A DNA stretch of 64,000 nucleotides from Anaeramoeba flamelloides (lineage: Eukaryota > Metamonada > Anaeramoebidae): contig JANTQA010000015.1 in assembly GCA_027625915.1 (NCBI GenBank), positions 3,625,001-3,689,000 on the forward strand, read 5' to 3'. Position numbers and translations under genes: made by a program. Positions 24,023 to 35,330 of the stretch are shown in pieces (position 1 is the first letter of the stretch; each line of letters begins with the position of its first letter). The notes under the pieces are model-generated. The model was not told the origin of the DNA. It was given only the letters and a program-made list of their open reading frames with translations, and did not search any database.

Positions 24023-24961
24023 TTCTTTTTTTTTAAGGTTATCTCCACCACCAAGCCTTTTCAATTTTTTTCTTGCAGACTTTAATTCTTTAGCAGTAGA
24101 ATCTGCCATTGCAGGAAGCGAAGATTTGATATGGGAAATTAATTTCGAATTTAAAACTTTGGCCAAATACTTTGAACCCATTACATGAGCCATGTGCATA
24201 TATTTTGGATGGCCTTGAAAAAACTGCTGCTCTGCGTTTAACGCGGATCTTACATCCTTATTGTTTTGAAGATCCTTTTGTGATCTGTTGACAACACCAA
24301 TAAATTTCAAATCAAGGATGCGCCCCTCTAAAATGTCGACTGCATCTGTTCCTTCATCCATAAGATCCAACTTTGTCAAGACGCCCACCGTTCTTTGCCT
24401 TTTGGGGTCCACTTGCTTTGCCAATTTTAAAGAATCGGAATTTGCCAAATCTGTATTGGCAGGGGTGACAGCCAAGATGATACAATTGGGCCTGCTGATG
24501 TAATTCAAAACCATATCGTTAATTTGCTCTTCAATGTTTTCAGGCTGATCGCCGACAGCGATCTTGGTGACACCGGGTAAATCGATCATCGTCAGATTGA
24601 CAACACTTGGTGAATACAGTTTCAAATTAATTGGAATTGGGCTGAGCCCCTTGTTTTTGCCCGTGATACGATCTGTGTCCCTCACGATCTCGTCTTCGAT
24701 TTCCTTGAAATCAAAATATTTTCTTTCGCCCTTATGTAAGAATTGCCCGTATTCACTTGACAAACTGGAATCACGAATTAATTGAAGCACCAACGGCCTT
24801 CGTGTGACAATCCCGCTTCCTCTTGGTAAAAAGTCTCTTCCAACGACAGATTCTAAGACAGACGATTTACCAGAGGATTGACAACCAACGACAGCTATTT
24901 GTGGCATATCTAAATTTACCAGGCCTACCCTTGTGAACGCGTCTTGTAATTTGTTTACCAT
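24023..24961 (-). CDS. Dynamin, exon 1 (GTPase domain)
   Basis: A complete dynamin GTPase domain. Residues from the ATG at 24961 include the P-loop [12 protein letters not shown], switch I with TRRPLVLQL, the DLPGVTK motif, and TKLDLMDEG (G4). VVNRSQKDL follows where dynamins have it, and the first bundle/stalk helix follows ([16 protein letters not shown]). Dynamins usually begin LIPLVNxLQDAF; here [12 protein letters not shown] shows that the homologous segment starts a few codons before this ATG. The frame is open upstream through [14 protein letters not shown] and a Lys run back to a stop at about 25093. The true start therefore probably lies further upstream. Together with exon 2 this is a full-length dynamin of at least 790 residues. 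Confidence 0.93.
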
Positions 24962-25058
24962 TGTAATCAATTTTGTTCCTTCGGGCTGCTCTTTTGGCTT
25001 TTTTGGTTTTTTTTTTTTTTTTTTTTTTGTTTTGTTTCTGTTTCTGTTTTGGATAAGG

Positions 25059-25571
25059 TTATTGTTTTGGATTTTTTTTTTGGTTTTGTTTTAGTCTTAG
25101 ATTTTCCGCTTGTTCTTGTTTTTGAACTCGTTTTTGAACTTGATTTTTTGCTGGTTTTTGTGCTTGTACTGGTTTTTGGCTTGGTACTTTTTTTTTTTGT
25201 TTTTTTTTTTGTTTTTTTTTTTGTTTTTGTTTTTGTTTTTTTTTTTGTTTTTGTTTTTGTTTTGGGATTTTTGATTGTGGTTGTTTTTGAACTTGGTTTT
25301 TTGCTGGTTTTTTGTACTTGTGCTGGTTTTTTGTGCTTGTACTTGGTTTGGTTTTTTTTTTTGTTTTTGGTTTGGCAAGTTCGTCATTTTGATCTTCGGT
25401 TTGTTTCTTAGTGGTTGTTTTTTTTTTTACTCTTTTTTTTTTTTCTGTGCCTTTTTTATGAGTTGAACTTGTTTGGGTTTTTTTCTTTCTTTTTTTTTTT
25501 GTTGTTTGTTCAGACATTTTTTTTTTACTTTTTTTGGAACTTTTGTTCTTAGTGGATTTTGAAAAGTACAA
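25059..25571 (-). CDS. Lys/Gln-rich low-complexity ORF
   Basis: 170 residues, mostly K, Q, T, S, N and P, with repeated KQKQKKKQK and [10 protein letters not shown] units. No domain is seen. It ends about 100 bp before the dynamin ATG on the same strand. The gap is a Lys-coding A run (22 T on the plus strand) that is open in the dynamin frame. The simplest reading is that this is a charged N-terminal extension of dynamin, split by one frame change in a homopolymer (true indel or sequence error). The alternative is a separate small gene, or low-complexity DNA that happens to be open. ATG codons occur at 25571 and, further in, at MSEQTTKKK. Confidence 0.4.
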   Translation of the reverse strand: MYFSKSTKNKSSKKSKKKMSEQTTKKKRKKKTQTSSTHKKGTEKKKRVKKKTTTKKQTEDQNDELAKPKTKKKTKPSTSTKNQHKYKKPAKNQVQKQPQSKIPKQKQKQKKKQKQKQKKKQKKKQKKKVPSQKPVQAQKPAKNQVQKRVQKQEQAENLRLKQNQKKNPKQ

Positions 25572-27462
25572 AGTTGAAAAATTTAAAAAATGATCAAGCT
25601 ATTTAACGAAAGTCTGTGAACAAGATTTCTAGAATAATTGAGCGAAACCAATTTAGGTTTTTTGAAGAGTGTAATATGAATTCTTAAATAGATTTGAACT
25701 TGTTTTAACCTAAAATTTTTTTCATTTTGTTGGTTGATTGTAAAGGATAATAATACAGATACAATTCTTTATTTTTGGTCAATTACCTACCAACTTACCC
25801 TTATTCACAAAATTTGTTATCTCAAAATGATTATGTCTTGAGAAATCGATTTTATTGTAGAGATTTTTTTTCTAATTCTCTTGGTACACTTTTTTTAAAG
25901 TCTGTAATTTTTCTTTTAATGATTGGTTTTATTGAAAGGTTGAGGCTGGTTTTAACTTTGAAAAGGTTTTATTGTACAAAAGGAGGAATTTTGTTCATCT
26001 CTATCTTAATATTGAGAAATTCGAAGAAATGTTTCTTTCATTTTCAATTTTTGAAATATGTAATTCGTCTTTGAATTGTAAAGACTTTAGTTTGTCCAAG
26101 TACAAACAAACTTTGTAGGATCTGTTGTTCTTTGAAATTTTTTGGCCAAGAACTGTTTAGAAAAGAGAGTTCTGCCAATTTATCAAAATGAATGGAAAAG
26201 GAACCAAAAATTTTGTTTTCGGGTTTTTGAATTTATCAGTATTCAATTTAAAAATTACTGTTACTTTTTTGAACTCCAAAATTCCAATTCAAAATAATTG
26301 AGGGTGTCATCATATATCTGCTTGAAGGAGTGGGTAAAAAAGATTTATTTTCTTTTTTAATCACCTTTTGATAATTGGGTATTTCACGGTTTGACTATTT
26401 TTAGAATTGCTTTTTCAAAATTTTTTTGTACAATCTTTATATTTGTATTATTTAAGGGATTAACCTCAACCAAGGAGAAGCAGAAAATGAAAATATGTTG
26501 TTAATGAACCTAAATCACATTAGTCATTCCATGATTCACATGTCTCTAAAAATTTGATTCGAAAAATTATCCTAAAAAAGTTGTAATATTTGTTGATCTT
26601 CTCTAAAAGATCCCTATATTTTCAAAAAAAAACATCAATTTCAGTAAAAAAATCTACAAATTTAAACAAATTTAAAGGTTGAATAACCAATATACAAACT
26701 ACCAAAGTTGTAAAATATCTTTCTTGATTTTTTATCTTGAGATGTAGATTTATTCACAAAAAAATTCATTATTATTAAAAATATAAATAATTAACTAAAA
26801 GATTTCTTTGACCAATTATTTCATAAATGTTGTTAAATATATTAATGTTACAAATAATTTTATAAAAAGGTAACAAAACAAATCAGTCTTTTGAATTTTA
26901 ATGTTGACGATTATTAGATTAAATGTTGAAAATAACAAAACCAAAAAATTTTTACTTTTGGAAGGTTCTAAATGTCAATTATCTAATACTGTTTATATTA
27001 TTATTTTGGGTTTCTATTTTTAGATTTGGTAAGGAATTTTATAAAAAAAATTTTAAAAAATAACAATTTTTCTAAAGTGTGATCATTAGTAAAAAAACCA
27101 ATAATTTTCTTGTGACTAAATAATATAATACATTTTTTTGTGCTATTCAAGCCATATCACTCTAATATGATTTTGGTTACCACTACAGTACATACACTTT
27201 AATTACAAACAAATCTATTTTGATACGAATCCCTTAAGAGTTCAAAAAATTTTCTCAATCGTTTGTTACCTTGATTTATCAGGCAATTTTTTAAACAATT
27301 ATTTAAAATGAAAACCCAAATAATTTGATTTAATAATTTAAAAAAGGACTCCAAATTGCTTTTCAAATTATAACTATAAAAAGAAAATGCTTTTAATGGT
27401 TTTGAAATTCACAAGGCCAAAAATTTCAATTTTTTTAACTCAAAAAAAATTTTTTACGTTTT
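25572..27462. other. Intergenic region, no gene seen
   Basis: Lies between the divergent dynamin (-) and 7TM (+) genes and probably holds both promoters. A 99-codon open frame at 25775-26074 (+) is Phe/Leu-rich with no recognisable domain; I do not call it a gene. Confidence 0.4.
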
Positions 27463-28599
27463 ATGGTTATTAATTCCAATCTTGAAAAAGAAGTGACACT
27501 CTCAGCATTGTCAACCGGAGAGCCTCTTGTTTTTATTCTCTGTTTTATTTATGTCTTTGTTGGGATCTTATTACTAACCGAATCACATCGAATCTTTCAG
27601 AATTCAAAGCATGATCTTGATCGGAAACCGCTTTATTGTAGACTAATTATTTTAATCACCTCGATGGTGTCTATGTTTTGGAGGGCAATTATCACATTTG
27701 TTACACCAAATTACCCGAATTTGTTTGCCGTGAATATTGTCGAAACCTTTTTGCCTTCATATTTCCAGTTTTCATCCTTCTTGCTCTTTGTGTATTTCTT
27801 TACAACAAGTTTATTGGCACTATTTCGTCGGAAATCGATCCTAAGGAAAATTCTTTTACTGATTTTTATCCTGATCGAAATCATGGCACTCATTTTTGGT
27901 CTCCTTGCATGTGCGTTTGGAACCTTGTTTGATCAAACAATAAATTTTTTAAACTTTGAAGATGGGAACTTGACCTTTATTGGGATAAGCTTATTTCTAC
28001 TGGCAGTCATCCTTTCAATTTTCTGTGTTGTCTCTTGGAGATTAACATCAAATATCAAATTTACAGAAATTACTGTTGATCAGTTCAGATCAATAAGAAT
28101 TTTGATCTGTCTAAACATTACACTTTTTATTGCCCATGGGGTCTGGGATATTTGTACCGTATGCGGGCACAATTCTGCAAACGACAAAATCGATCAATGG
28201 TTTGAAAAGAATTCTCAAAAGTTCTATTGGGCCTATTTTTTTTGGTATCTGATTTTTGAAGCCTTTCCTGCCTTCGCTATCTTTATTATTTTCCATTTAA
28301 ATTTGACAAACGAAATGTTCCAAAAAGAAGAGCTTAGAAGTCTCCTTTCTGATAATTATCAAATCTCTCGGATCCAAAAAAGAAAAACCTTACTTGATTG
28401 GATCGGGTTGTTTTGTTTTTGCTACCCTTTTAAAAATTTTGATAATAAGAATTTAATGCGCCTTGACGACCCAAGGATGATCACTAACCAAGATAAAAAA
28501 AGGCTGAACGATATGTTTAGTTCGGGCGTTGATCTAATCACAACTACAGAATCCGATTCAGAGATTACTTTTGATCCAAATGATTTATTAGTCCATTAA
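27463..28599 (+). CDS. Seven-transmembrane protein (GPR137/TOM1-like)
   Basis: 378 residues in one exon. Seven hydrophobic segments are visible: about 22-39 (VFILCFIYVFVGILLL), 60-80 (LIILITSMVSMFW), 100-118, 128-150 (ILLLIFILIEIMALIFG), 168-188 (FIGISLFLLAVILSIFC), 208-225 and 258-280 (YLIFEAFPAFAIFIIF). A cytosolic tail with DPRMITNQDKK and an acidic end follows. Number and spacing resemble the THH1/TOM1/TOM3 and GPR137 group of 7TM proteins, which act at the lysosome or vacuole, but I cannot see a diagnostic motif and another GPCR-like family is possible. The ATG at 27463 is the first in frame. It reads away from dynamin. Confidence 0.8.
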   Translation: MVINSNLEKEVTLSALSTGEPLVFILCFIYVFVGILLLTESHRIFQNSKHDLDRKPLYCRLIILITSMVSMFWRAIITFVTPNYPNLFAVNIVETFLPSYFQFSSFLLFVYFFTTSLLALFRRKSILRKILLLIFILIEIMALIFGLLACAFGTLFDQTINFLNFEDGNLTFIGISLFLLAVILSIFCVVSWRLTSNIKFTEITVDQFRSIRILICLNITLFIAHGVWDICTVCGHNSANDKIDQWFEKNSQKFYWAYFFWYLIFEAFPAFAIFIIFHLNLTNEMFQKEELRSLLSDNYQISRIQKRKTLLDWIGLFCFCYPFKNFDNKNLMRLDDPRMITNQDKKRLNDMFSSGVDLITTTESDSEITFDPNDLLVH

Positions 28600-31032
28600 T
28601 AAAGAGGTATTGTAGGCATGTAATTGTTTATTACCAACACAACCAAGCAATTGGATATCAGTCAAATATCAAGAACAAATGTACACACCTAGAATTTGAT
28701 ATTTATCGATGTATATATTCATCTATTTTGATTAATTTGTACATATATTCAAATTACTCAATCACAAATTTGCAAATATTATATCTTTTTTCTTCCTCTG
28801 AACATTTGTCTCGATTTTTTGCTTAAAAATAAATTGAGAAAAATTTTCAATCAGCTTTATAAAAAAGGTTAAAAAGATCTCCGAAATACTCAAAATCTTT
28901 AATATTTTTCATCATATTTCTATTTTGATATTCACCTTTTTGAATCGGGGATTTTGATAATTTGTTATATTTCACTACTTTTTTTTTTTATTTTTATTTT
29001 TCATTTAATATTGTTTTGTGGTTTCTTAAAATTTAAATATTTTTTAATTTAAATCATTTTTGAAAACAATACAAAATCAAAAATATATAATTTTATTTGT
29101 TTCAAGTTTCTTGATGAGAAATTTCCTTTTAAAAGTCAAAAAAACATTTGTTACAAACAATTTTTCAGACAAAGTATCTATGTACAATTGAATATCTTAA
29201 ATGTGGTTAAATGATTTGAATCAATAATAGAAGAAAAAAAGTAATTTTGGAAAATTTAAAATTAAAGTCATTTTTCTTTTTTTGTGAATAATACTATTTT
29301 TTTCGATTTTTTGTTAACAAATTATTGTCTTGTAAATTTTTTTTTTTTATTGTGCTACCTATAGTCAAAAATTGGGTTTTCCAAATTTTATTGAAACACT
29401 AAAAATAATTTTAGATAAAATGATCTTGATTCCTATTACAACTTAATTTGGGCTTCATTTGAAGATCAAAATGTTACATTTTTTTTTTTTTTTTCAATAC
29501 TTTAAGATTTATTTTATTATTTCCTTTTTAAAAAAATTATCTTATTGAATTAGATTTACTGCATGTTCATACTGGTAGAAAATATTCTTTATTTGTATGT
29601 ATTATTAAAAATATTTCTCATTTATTGTTTAAAGTTCAATGATAAAAAATAATTGATATTTGTAAACTTTTTTGTTCTGATTTGACAGACATACAGAACA
29701 TGAAAGTTTGTTTTTATTTTAAGTATTTCTTAAAATTGTCGAAATTTTTACAAGATTATCATTGTATTTGAAATGAAATTGAAAGATGGTTTGGTTATTG
29801 AAATGAATATGCCATCTTTATTACAAAATAATAGCGAAAAGATATGATTGAAAACAAAGAACCTGACTAATCTATCCAATTTAATAAATAAAGAAAAAAA
29901 TAAAAAAAATAAATTAAAAAAGTTATTTTTTTTTTGAAACCTATACTCAAAAATAAATGACTAAAGTCATCCTTTTTTCGAAGTAGATTTATATTGTGTA
30001 TTTTTAGAAAAAAAGATCTTAATTACAGTCAGTTCCACTTTTAAGGCACAAACTTTCAACATATTTTTAAAGTACAAAAAAATCTCAAATTAAGGCTCAA
30101 AATTTGGAATTTTTTTTACAATTTATTGTACTAGAATCTGATCTTTGTTCTTTAATTTGTGATTTTTATTGTACCTTAAATTTCGTTGCAGTTTGTGTCT
30201 TAAAAGTGGAAATTACTGTATATAATACTCTACTGGTTATGAGTATTATTGATATTTTCTATTTTTTTTTTTTTTATTTTTTTTTTTTTGAGATATAAAT
30301 TGTTGAGTTTTTTGTTAAAGCCTCTAAATATAAAAATACGAAGAAGAAGAAGAGGCAAATGAATAGAGGCATGTGATTTTTCTATATATTTCAATAAACC
30401 AGTTTTATATTTTTTTAAAAAAATAGGATTCAAAAGGTGTTGTTAATAGTTGTTATTTCTTTTAAGAGTTTAAACACGGCGAAGAAAAATACTTTTCAAA
30501 AATGAAGTAATTTAAAAAAAGTTAATTTTTTTAAAGAATAATAACTTTTCATATGTTTATTAGAATTCAAAAATTCATCTAGCTTTAGATGTTTGAAAAA
30601 AAATTAATAAAAAAATTTACTTTTTTTTTTTATATTTTTTGTTATTTTTTTTAATTAATTTTTTGTAGCTGAAGATCTTCACATTTGATCAAATAATAAC
30701 CATACAATTTGACTTATTTTTTTGACAACAATTAAAATATTTTTATTTCTGGTTGCTATTAATATCACCCTATCAGCCAAAATATAGTAATTATTTTCTC
30801 AACTTCCGACAAATAATGACAGTTATGTTATAAATATAGAGAATACGAAATAGAAACTATAAAAAAAAAATTGTAATAAATTTTTTTTTATTTATACAAA
30901 ATGAGAAAAGATGTTTTTATAGATATATAAAATAAATCAAAAAGAAATAAAAAATTATCTTTATAATATAGTAGTAGAATAAAAATACAAAAAATAAAAT
31001 AAAATCTCAATGGAAGTAAAAAATAATGAAAC
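28600..31032. other. Intergenic region with one MITE-A
   Basis: AT-rich, between the converging ends of the 7TM gene (+) and SMC5 (-). The only feature I can support is the MITE-A at 30026-30218. Confidence 0.45.
30026..30218. mobile_element. MITE-A copy
   Basis: Starts CAGTCAGTTCCACTTTTAAG, flanked by TA. The right end AAAAGTGGAAATTACTG is slightly diverged. About 193 bp. Confidence 0.75.
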
Positions 31033-32748
31033 TTAATTTTGCTTAGATAATATTTTTCTTTTCCTTCCTTTTATATCTGGATTAACCCTATTGTTAAACT
31101 TAACAATATTTGGGAGTAACCAAAGTTTTGGATACTTTGGGATGAATGGGCTATTGAATATGATATGGCAATTAATATCTTTCGTTAAGTTTAAGTTAGA
31201 TAATAACTTTGGAGTAATGTAAAAATATTGAGGAAGGTTGGGTCTACAAATGAACTTTACAATTAAATTAAAAATGGTTTTTTCATTTTGGGGGTCCATA
31301 CCTTGGTTAAGTTCATCGACTACCCGAAAGGGGCAATCAATTAAATTTTGTAAAGCTACTAAATATAAAGCTGTTGTCATTGACTTTTCTCCGCCCGATT
31401 GTCTAGTTGCTTTTAAAGTGTGAAGTTTGTTATCATCTCTGAATTTGGTTAAGATATTTAGTTCAAATTTGGAATAGTCCCCGCCAGGGTCTTTAAATAA
31501 TTGAACTTCACCAACTGCACCAAGTTTAGAGAATAATTTGCTAAAATAACAATTAATTTTTTTAACAATTTCCGTAATTCCTTTTAACCAGGCTTTTTCA
31601 ATTTCTTTAATATTATTCTTATTATCATTAAGTTCTTGATATTTTTTTTTAATTATCTCTGTTAATTTGATTTTCTGTTTTTCTCGATCATTATATAGAT
31701 CATACACAGTTTTTGGCACGTTTGGCTTTAAGCTAATTTGGGTTTGTAATATGTTGATCATTTCTGCTATTTCATCACTACTATCGGATAATTCTTCAAA
31801 ATCCATAATAAGTTCCTGATTTAATTCTGAATATTTTTCCTTCCTTCTTGTGAGTGATATTAAACATTCATCTTTTAATCTTTTCACATGAACTTCTTGA
31901 TCAAATACTTTTCTATTTATTTCATCTAATTCGAAATCTTGTTGATGGACTTGGCTCTTTATTTTATTTTCTTGTGCCTTTAATAATTGTTTTTTCATTT
32001 TTTCAAAATTCTCTTCAGAAACTGCTTCCAAATATTGTCTAATTATCATTGGTAAATTTATTATTTTGCTTTCTCTTTCTTTTGAAATCTGCTTTAACTC
32101 CTTATTTAATTGAAAAATTTCACTTTTGAAATCTTTATGTTTACTATTGATTTCAATTTGTTTTTGAAGAATTTGTTTTTTTGCTTGAAGGTTTTTATAT
32201 TTTTTTAAATCATTATCAAGTGTCGTTTTTTGTTGAAATAATTTTCGTATATTTTTTGCTTGTTCGTCTTCGTCATTTTGAATTTCTTTTGCTAATGTCA
32301 TTGAGGCTTCAATTTTTTGAACAATTTTTTTTATTTTCTTTTGTAAATCAAGTTCCTTTTTGCTCTCTTGAATGTCACCATATAACACACTTTTATTTAT
32401 TGTGTGGATCATGGTACTATTAGTTCCAATATATGTTCTTCTTCTTAAATATCTTCTTTCTGGTGTGAAAATACACCCGAGTGGTGTATTATTTAACACA
32501 CCCTCAATAACTTTGATATTTTTTGTTCTTGTCAGGGCACAGTTATGAATTTGTGAAAAATATTTTAAATATTCAAATACAAGTGGTGTACACTCAATCA
32601 CCTCATCAAGAAATTTATCAATTTTATATTTATTTTTCACCTCATCATTAATTTTTCTTGGATATTTTCTTTGGTTTGAAATGAAATATTTACATGGCAC
32701 CTTGAATTTGTTCTTTTGAAATCCTTCTCTATAAAATATTTCCAGATC
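31033..32748 (-). CDS. SMC5: SMC5, exon 4 (hinge, coiled coil, ATPase C-half)
   Basis: 571 residues. The N-terminal 150 complete the hinge region (DLEIFYREGFQKNKFKVPCK; PLGCIFTPERRYLRRRTYIG). A coiled coil of about 250 residues follows. The C-terminal ATPase half has the ABC signature RQSGGEKSMTTALYLVALQ, the Walker B stretch PFRVVDELNQGMDPQNE, and YFYITPKLL, all close to SMC5 (animal SMC5 has [20 protein letters not shown] and FRVVDEINQGMDP). SMC5 pairs with SMC6 in the nuclear SMC5/6 complex for recombination repair and replication-stress control. The first ATG/GTG near 32700 is internal, because the frame runs upstream to an acceptor. The best splice signal (TTCCAAACAG at 32754) would be out of phase with exon 3; the AG just downstream (acceptor AAGAG, exon from 32748) keeps frame. 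Confidence 0.92.
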   Translation of the reverse strand, partial: DLEIFYREGFQKNKFKVPCKYFISNQRKYPRKINDEVKNKYKIDKFLDEVIECTPLVFEYLKYFSQIHNCALTRTKNIKVIEGVLNNTPLGCIFTPERRYLRRRTYIGTNSTMIHTINKSVLYGDIQESKKELDLQKKIKKIVQKIEASMTLAKEIQNDEDEQAKNIRKLFQQKTTLDNDLKKYKNLQAKKQILQKQIEINSKHKDFKSEIFQLNKELKQISKERESKIINLPMIIRQYLEAVSEENFEKMKKQLLKAQENKIKSQVHQQDFELDEINRKVFDQEVHVKRLKDECLISLTRRKEKYSELNQELIMDFEELSDSSDEIAEMINILQTQISLKPNVPKTVYDLYNDREKQKIKLTEIIKKKYQELNDNKNNIKEIEKAWLKGITEIVKKINCYFSKLFSKLGAVGEVQLFKDPGGDYSKFELNILTKFRDDNKLHTLKATRQSGGEKSMTTALYLVALQNLIDCPFRVVDELNQGMDPQNEKTIFNLIVKFICRPNLPQYFYITPKLLSNLNLTKDINCHIIFNSPFIPKYPKLWLLPNIVKFNNRVNPDIKGRKRKILSKQN

Positions 32749-34606
32749 CTCTTCTGTTTGGAAAATAAAGGTCTTGTTAAAGTAATAATTATAATATATT
32801 TATAATTGTAAATGTTTATTTATTTTTGTGATTATAATAGGGATATTTGAGAAAAATAATAATAATTGTTGTTTTATTTTTCAATTCTACACCAAAAAAA
32901 AATACAAAGTTTTTTTTTGTAGATATCCAGATTATGTTAGAGGATCATTTGAAAAATTGGAAAAAAATTCATTAAATTTTCACTTTTAGCAATGTTTACA
33001 TCGAATAGGTATTATGAGTTAATCAGAGATCTTTGATCAAAAAATATTTTTAAAGATATTTTTCAATTTGAGTGGAAAAAGACAATTTTGATAAAAGATT
33101 TTTTTTAAATTTAGTCGCTTAATATTAGGAATATTTTATTCTTGGCAATTAAGTCGTCGAAAAATATCTTTCAAAATCATTTTAAATTTAAAAAATAATT
33201 TTAGAATTGTACATCCTTTATTTTGACTTTTTGAGAGTTATTTATTCTTTTAAATTGGAAAAAATATTTTTTTTTTTTTTTTGTTATTTATTCGATTGGT
33301 TTTATTTTATTAAAGAAAAAAAAAAAAAAAAATTGAAGATGAATTTGTATATTACTAAAAAAAAAACAAATACTCTATTGTTTAAAGCCATATTTGTTCG
33401 TTTGGGTTCGTTCTTTTTACGCATATTTTCACACAATACTACAATAAAAATTTCTCTATATTAATTAGTTCGTGGGAAAAATTTCACATCATAATAACGA
33501 CTATCCTCTAAAATTTTTTAAAGCATCTTGAATTTTATTGGTTTTTGATAGTGTCTCCAAACTAATTATTTTGAAGGAAAAAATCATGGAAATCACCCAC
33601 CTTGAAATAATAATTGTTCCCCAGGAATGACATTAGTTGAGATTACTTTTTAGTTTCTCATAATGTTATAAATTAAAACCCAGAATTTGCTTTATTATAG
33701 AAAATGGATGTTATATTTCCTCAATTTAAAAAAAAAATTATTTTTTTTAATAAATAATTGATATATAACTATATTAAAAAAAAACACTGTGATATATTAA
33801 TTTCCAAAAGTAATATAAAATAGTTAGTAAAATTTAGGGTGGTTATTTATAAGATTTGATTAAAAAAATATATCACAGTTTTTTTAAAAGTATGATATAA
33901 CTTATTTATTTGTAACCAAAATTTTGACATTTTATAATTTTACTGAATCGGAAAGATATAGAAGCTGTTTTCTTTCTTCTTCATTAAAAAGTAAAATTGT
34001 TTATTTTTACAATTTTATTCAAAATTATTATTTTTTTATCTTTTTACTTTCACAATTGAGTTTAGAATAAACAGTTTTTAATGGGTGATTAATTTCGGTT
34101 TAAAAATTAAGTTTCATTCAACCAAATGAAAAAAGTATCAAATGAAAAAATAAATGTTAAATCAATTCTAGTTGTAAAAATATTCATTTTTTAATCTTAT
34201 TTGGTTAATGTTTTACTTCATATTAAAAGTAAAAACAGCCCCCCCCAAAAAAAAAAAATAGATTGATTAATTGATTACTAATAGAAATCAAAATATCAAA
34301 TTATTCAAAATTTAAGAATTATCAATTTTCCAAATTTAAATTATAATTGTAAACATCAGTAAAAATGGATTTTTTATTTCTCTGATTTTTCCATTCATGT
34401 GATCTTGGATTTAGATGTTTAGAAATGGGTATTATTTCAAGTTTGGGTAATTTTGATTTCAGATATCTGAAATGGGTGGTAAATAAGTGGAAAAATAATA
34501 TTTGAAAATGGGAAGTTTTTTAAGAGTATATAGCAATTAAAATGGATTTGATATTTTTTTTTTAATGTGATACTTTTTTTATTGGATAACGATTTGATTA
34601 TCCAAC

Positions 34607-34800
34607 CAGTTCTACTTGTAAAACTTAAACTTTCAACTAAATTTAAGACAAAAAATTAAATTCCAAATTAAAAAATAACAATTTGGATTTTTAGTAAAAT
34701 AAAACTGAATGAAAAAATCCAAAGAATTGTGTCTTGATTTGTAATTGTTTTGTGTCATAAATTTTGTTGAAAGTTTAAGTCTTAAACCCCATACTGACTG
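34607..34800. mobile_element. MITE-A copy, diverged
   Basis: Left end CAGTTCTACTTGTAAAAC, right end CATACTGACTG. Its arms are more eroded than in the 44-57 kb copies, so it is probably an older insertion. It lies in the third SMC5 intron. Confidence 0.6.
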
Positions 34801-35234
34801 TATTAAAGATCTTTTTAAGTTTTTAAATTATTTGGAAAATTATAATAAAAATATTTTTCTCATGTATATTTTTTTTTACAAAAGAAAAATTAAAAAAATG
34901 TTTTTGTCTGATATAGTTATACAAGATAATATTTATACTGTTAAAAATTTAAAAATTTGAGAATAAAAAAAATATTGGATTTTTTTAAAATTGTTTGATG
35001 TTCAGAAAAAAGTGGAAAAAAAAAAAAGAAAGAATTTTATTTACTTTCAAATTAACTTTTTTAACATGGAGATAAATACAATTTGCAGCAAATTGGTCTA
35101 CTGGGTTTATCTATAATTTATTATAAAGAAAATAAATAATAAAAAGTAATTATAATTGAAAATTTTTTGGGTGGAATTGGTATCAATACAAAAGAAAATT
35201 ATAATTTAAAAATTTTTGAAACTTTATATTTTAC

Positions 35235-35297
35235 TTTTTGAAAATATCTTGTTTGATAAATTAATGAATTATATTTCTCTGGGGAAGTAAGTATTAA
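35235..35297 (-). CDS. SMC5: SMC5, exon 3 (21 codons)
   Basis: A tiny exon encoding LILTSPEKYNSLIYQTRYFQ plus K, part of the hinge, where animal SMC5 has a similar run leading to the hinge Ala-Lys-Tyr-Ile region. The 33-bp intron before it (35298-35330) has donor GAG|GTAATT and acceptor TATAGAG. The donor after it is AAAAA|GTAAAA. Reading straight through without splicing would replace the conserved GPVALE-LxLTxPE link with a Phe-rich insert, so the splice is preferred. Confidence in the exact acceptor is moderate. Confidence 0.6.
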
Positions 35298-35330
35298 CTC
35301 TATAAAAATGCAAAATGTAAAAAAAATTAC

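Noticed and set aside
25049-25411. Plus-strand Phe/Val/Leu-rich frame opposite the Lys/Gln-rich ORF
   Set aside because: A shadow of the low-complexity minus-strand sequence; the hydrophobic repeat is a by-product of A-rich codons on the other strand.
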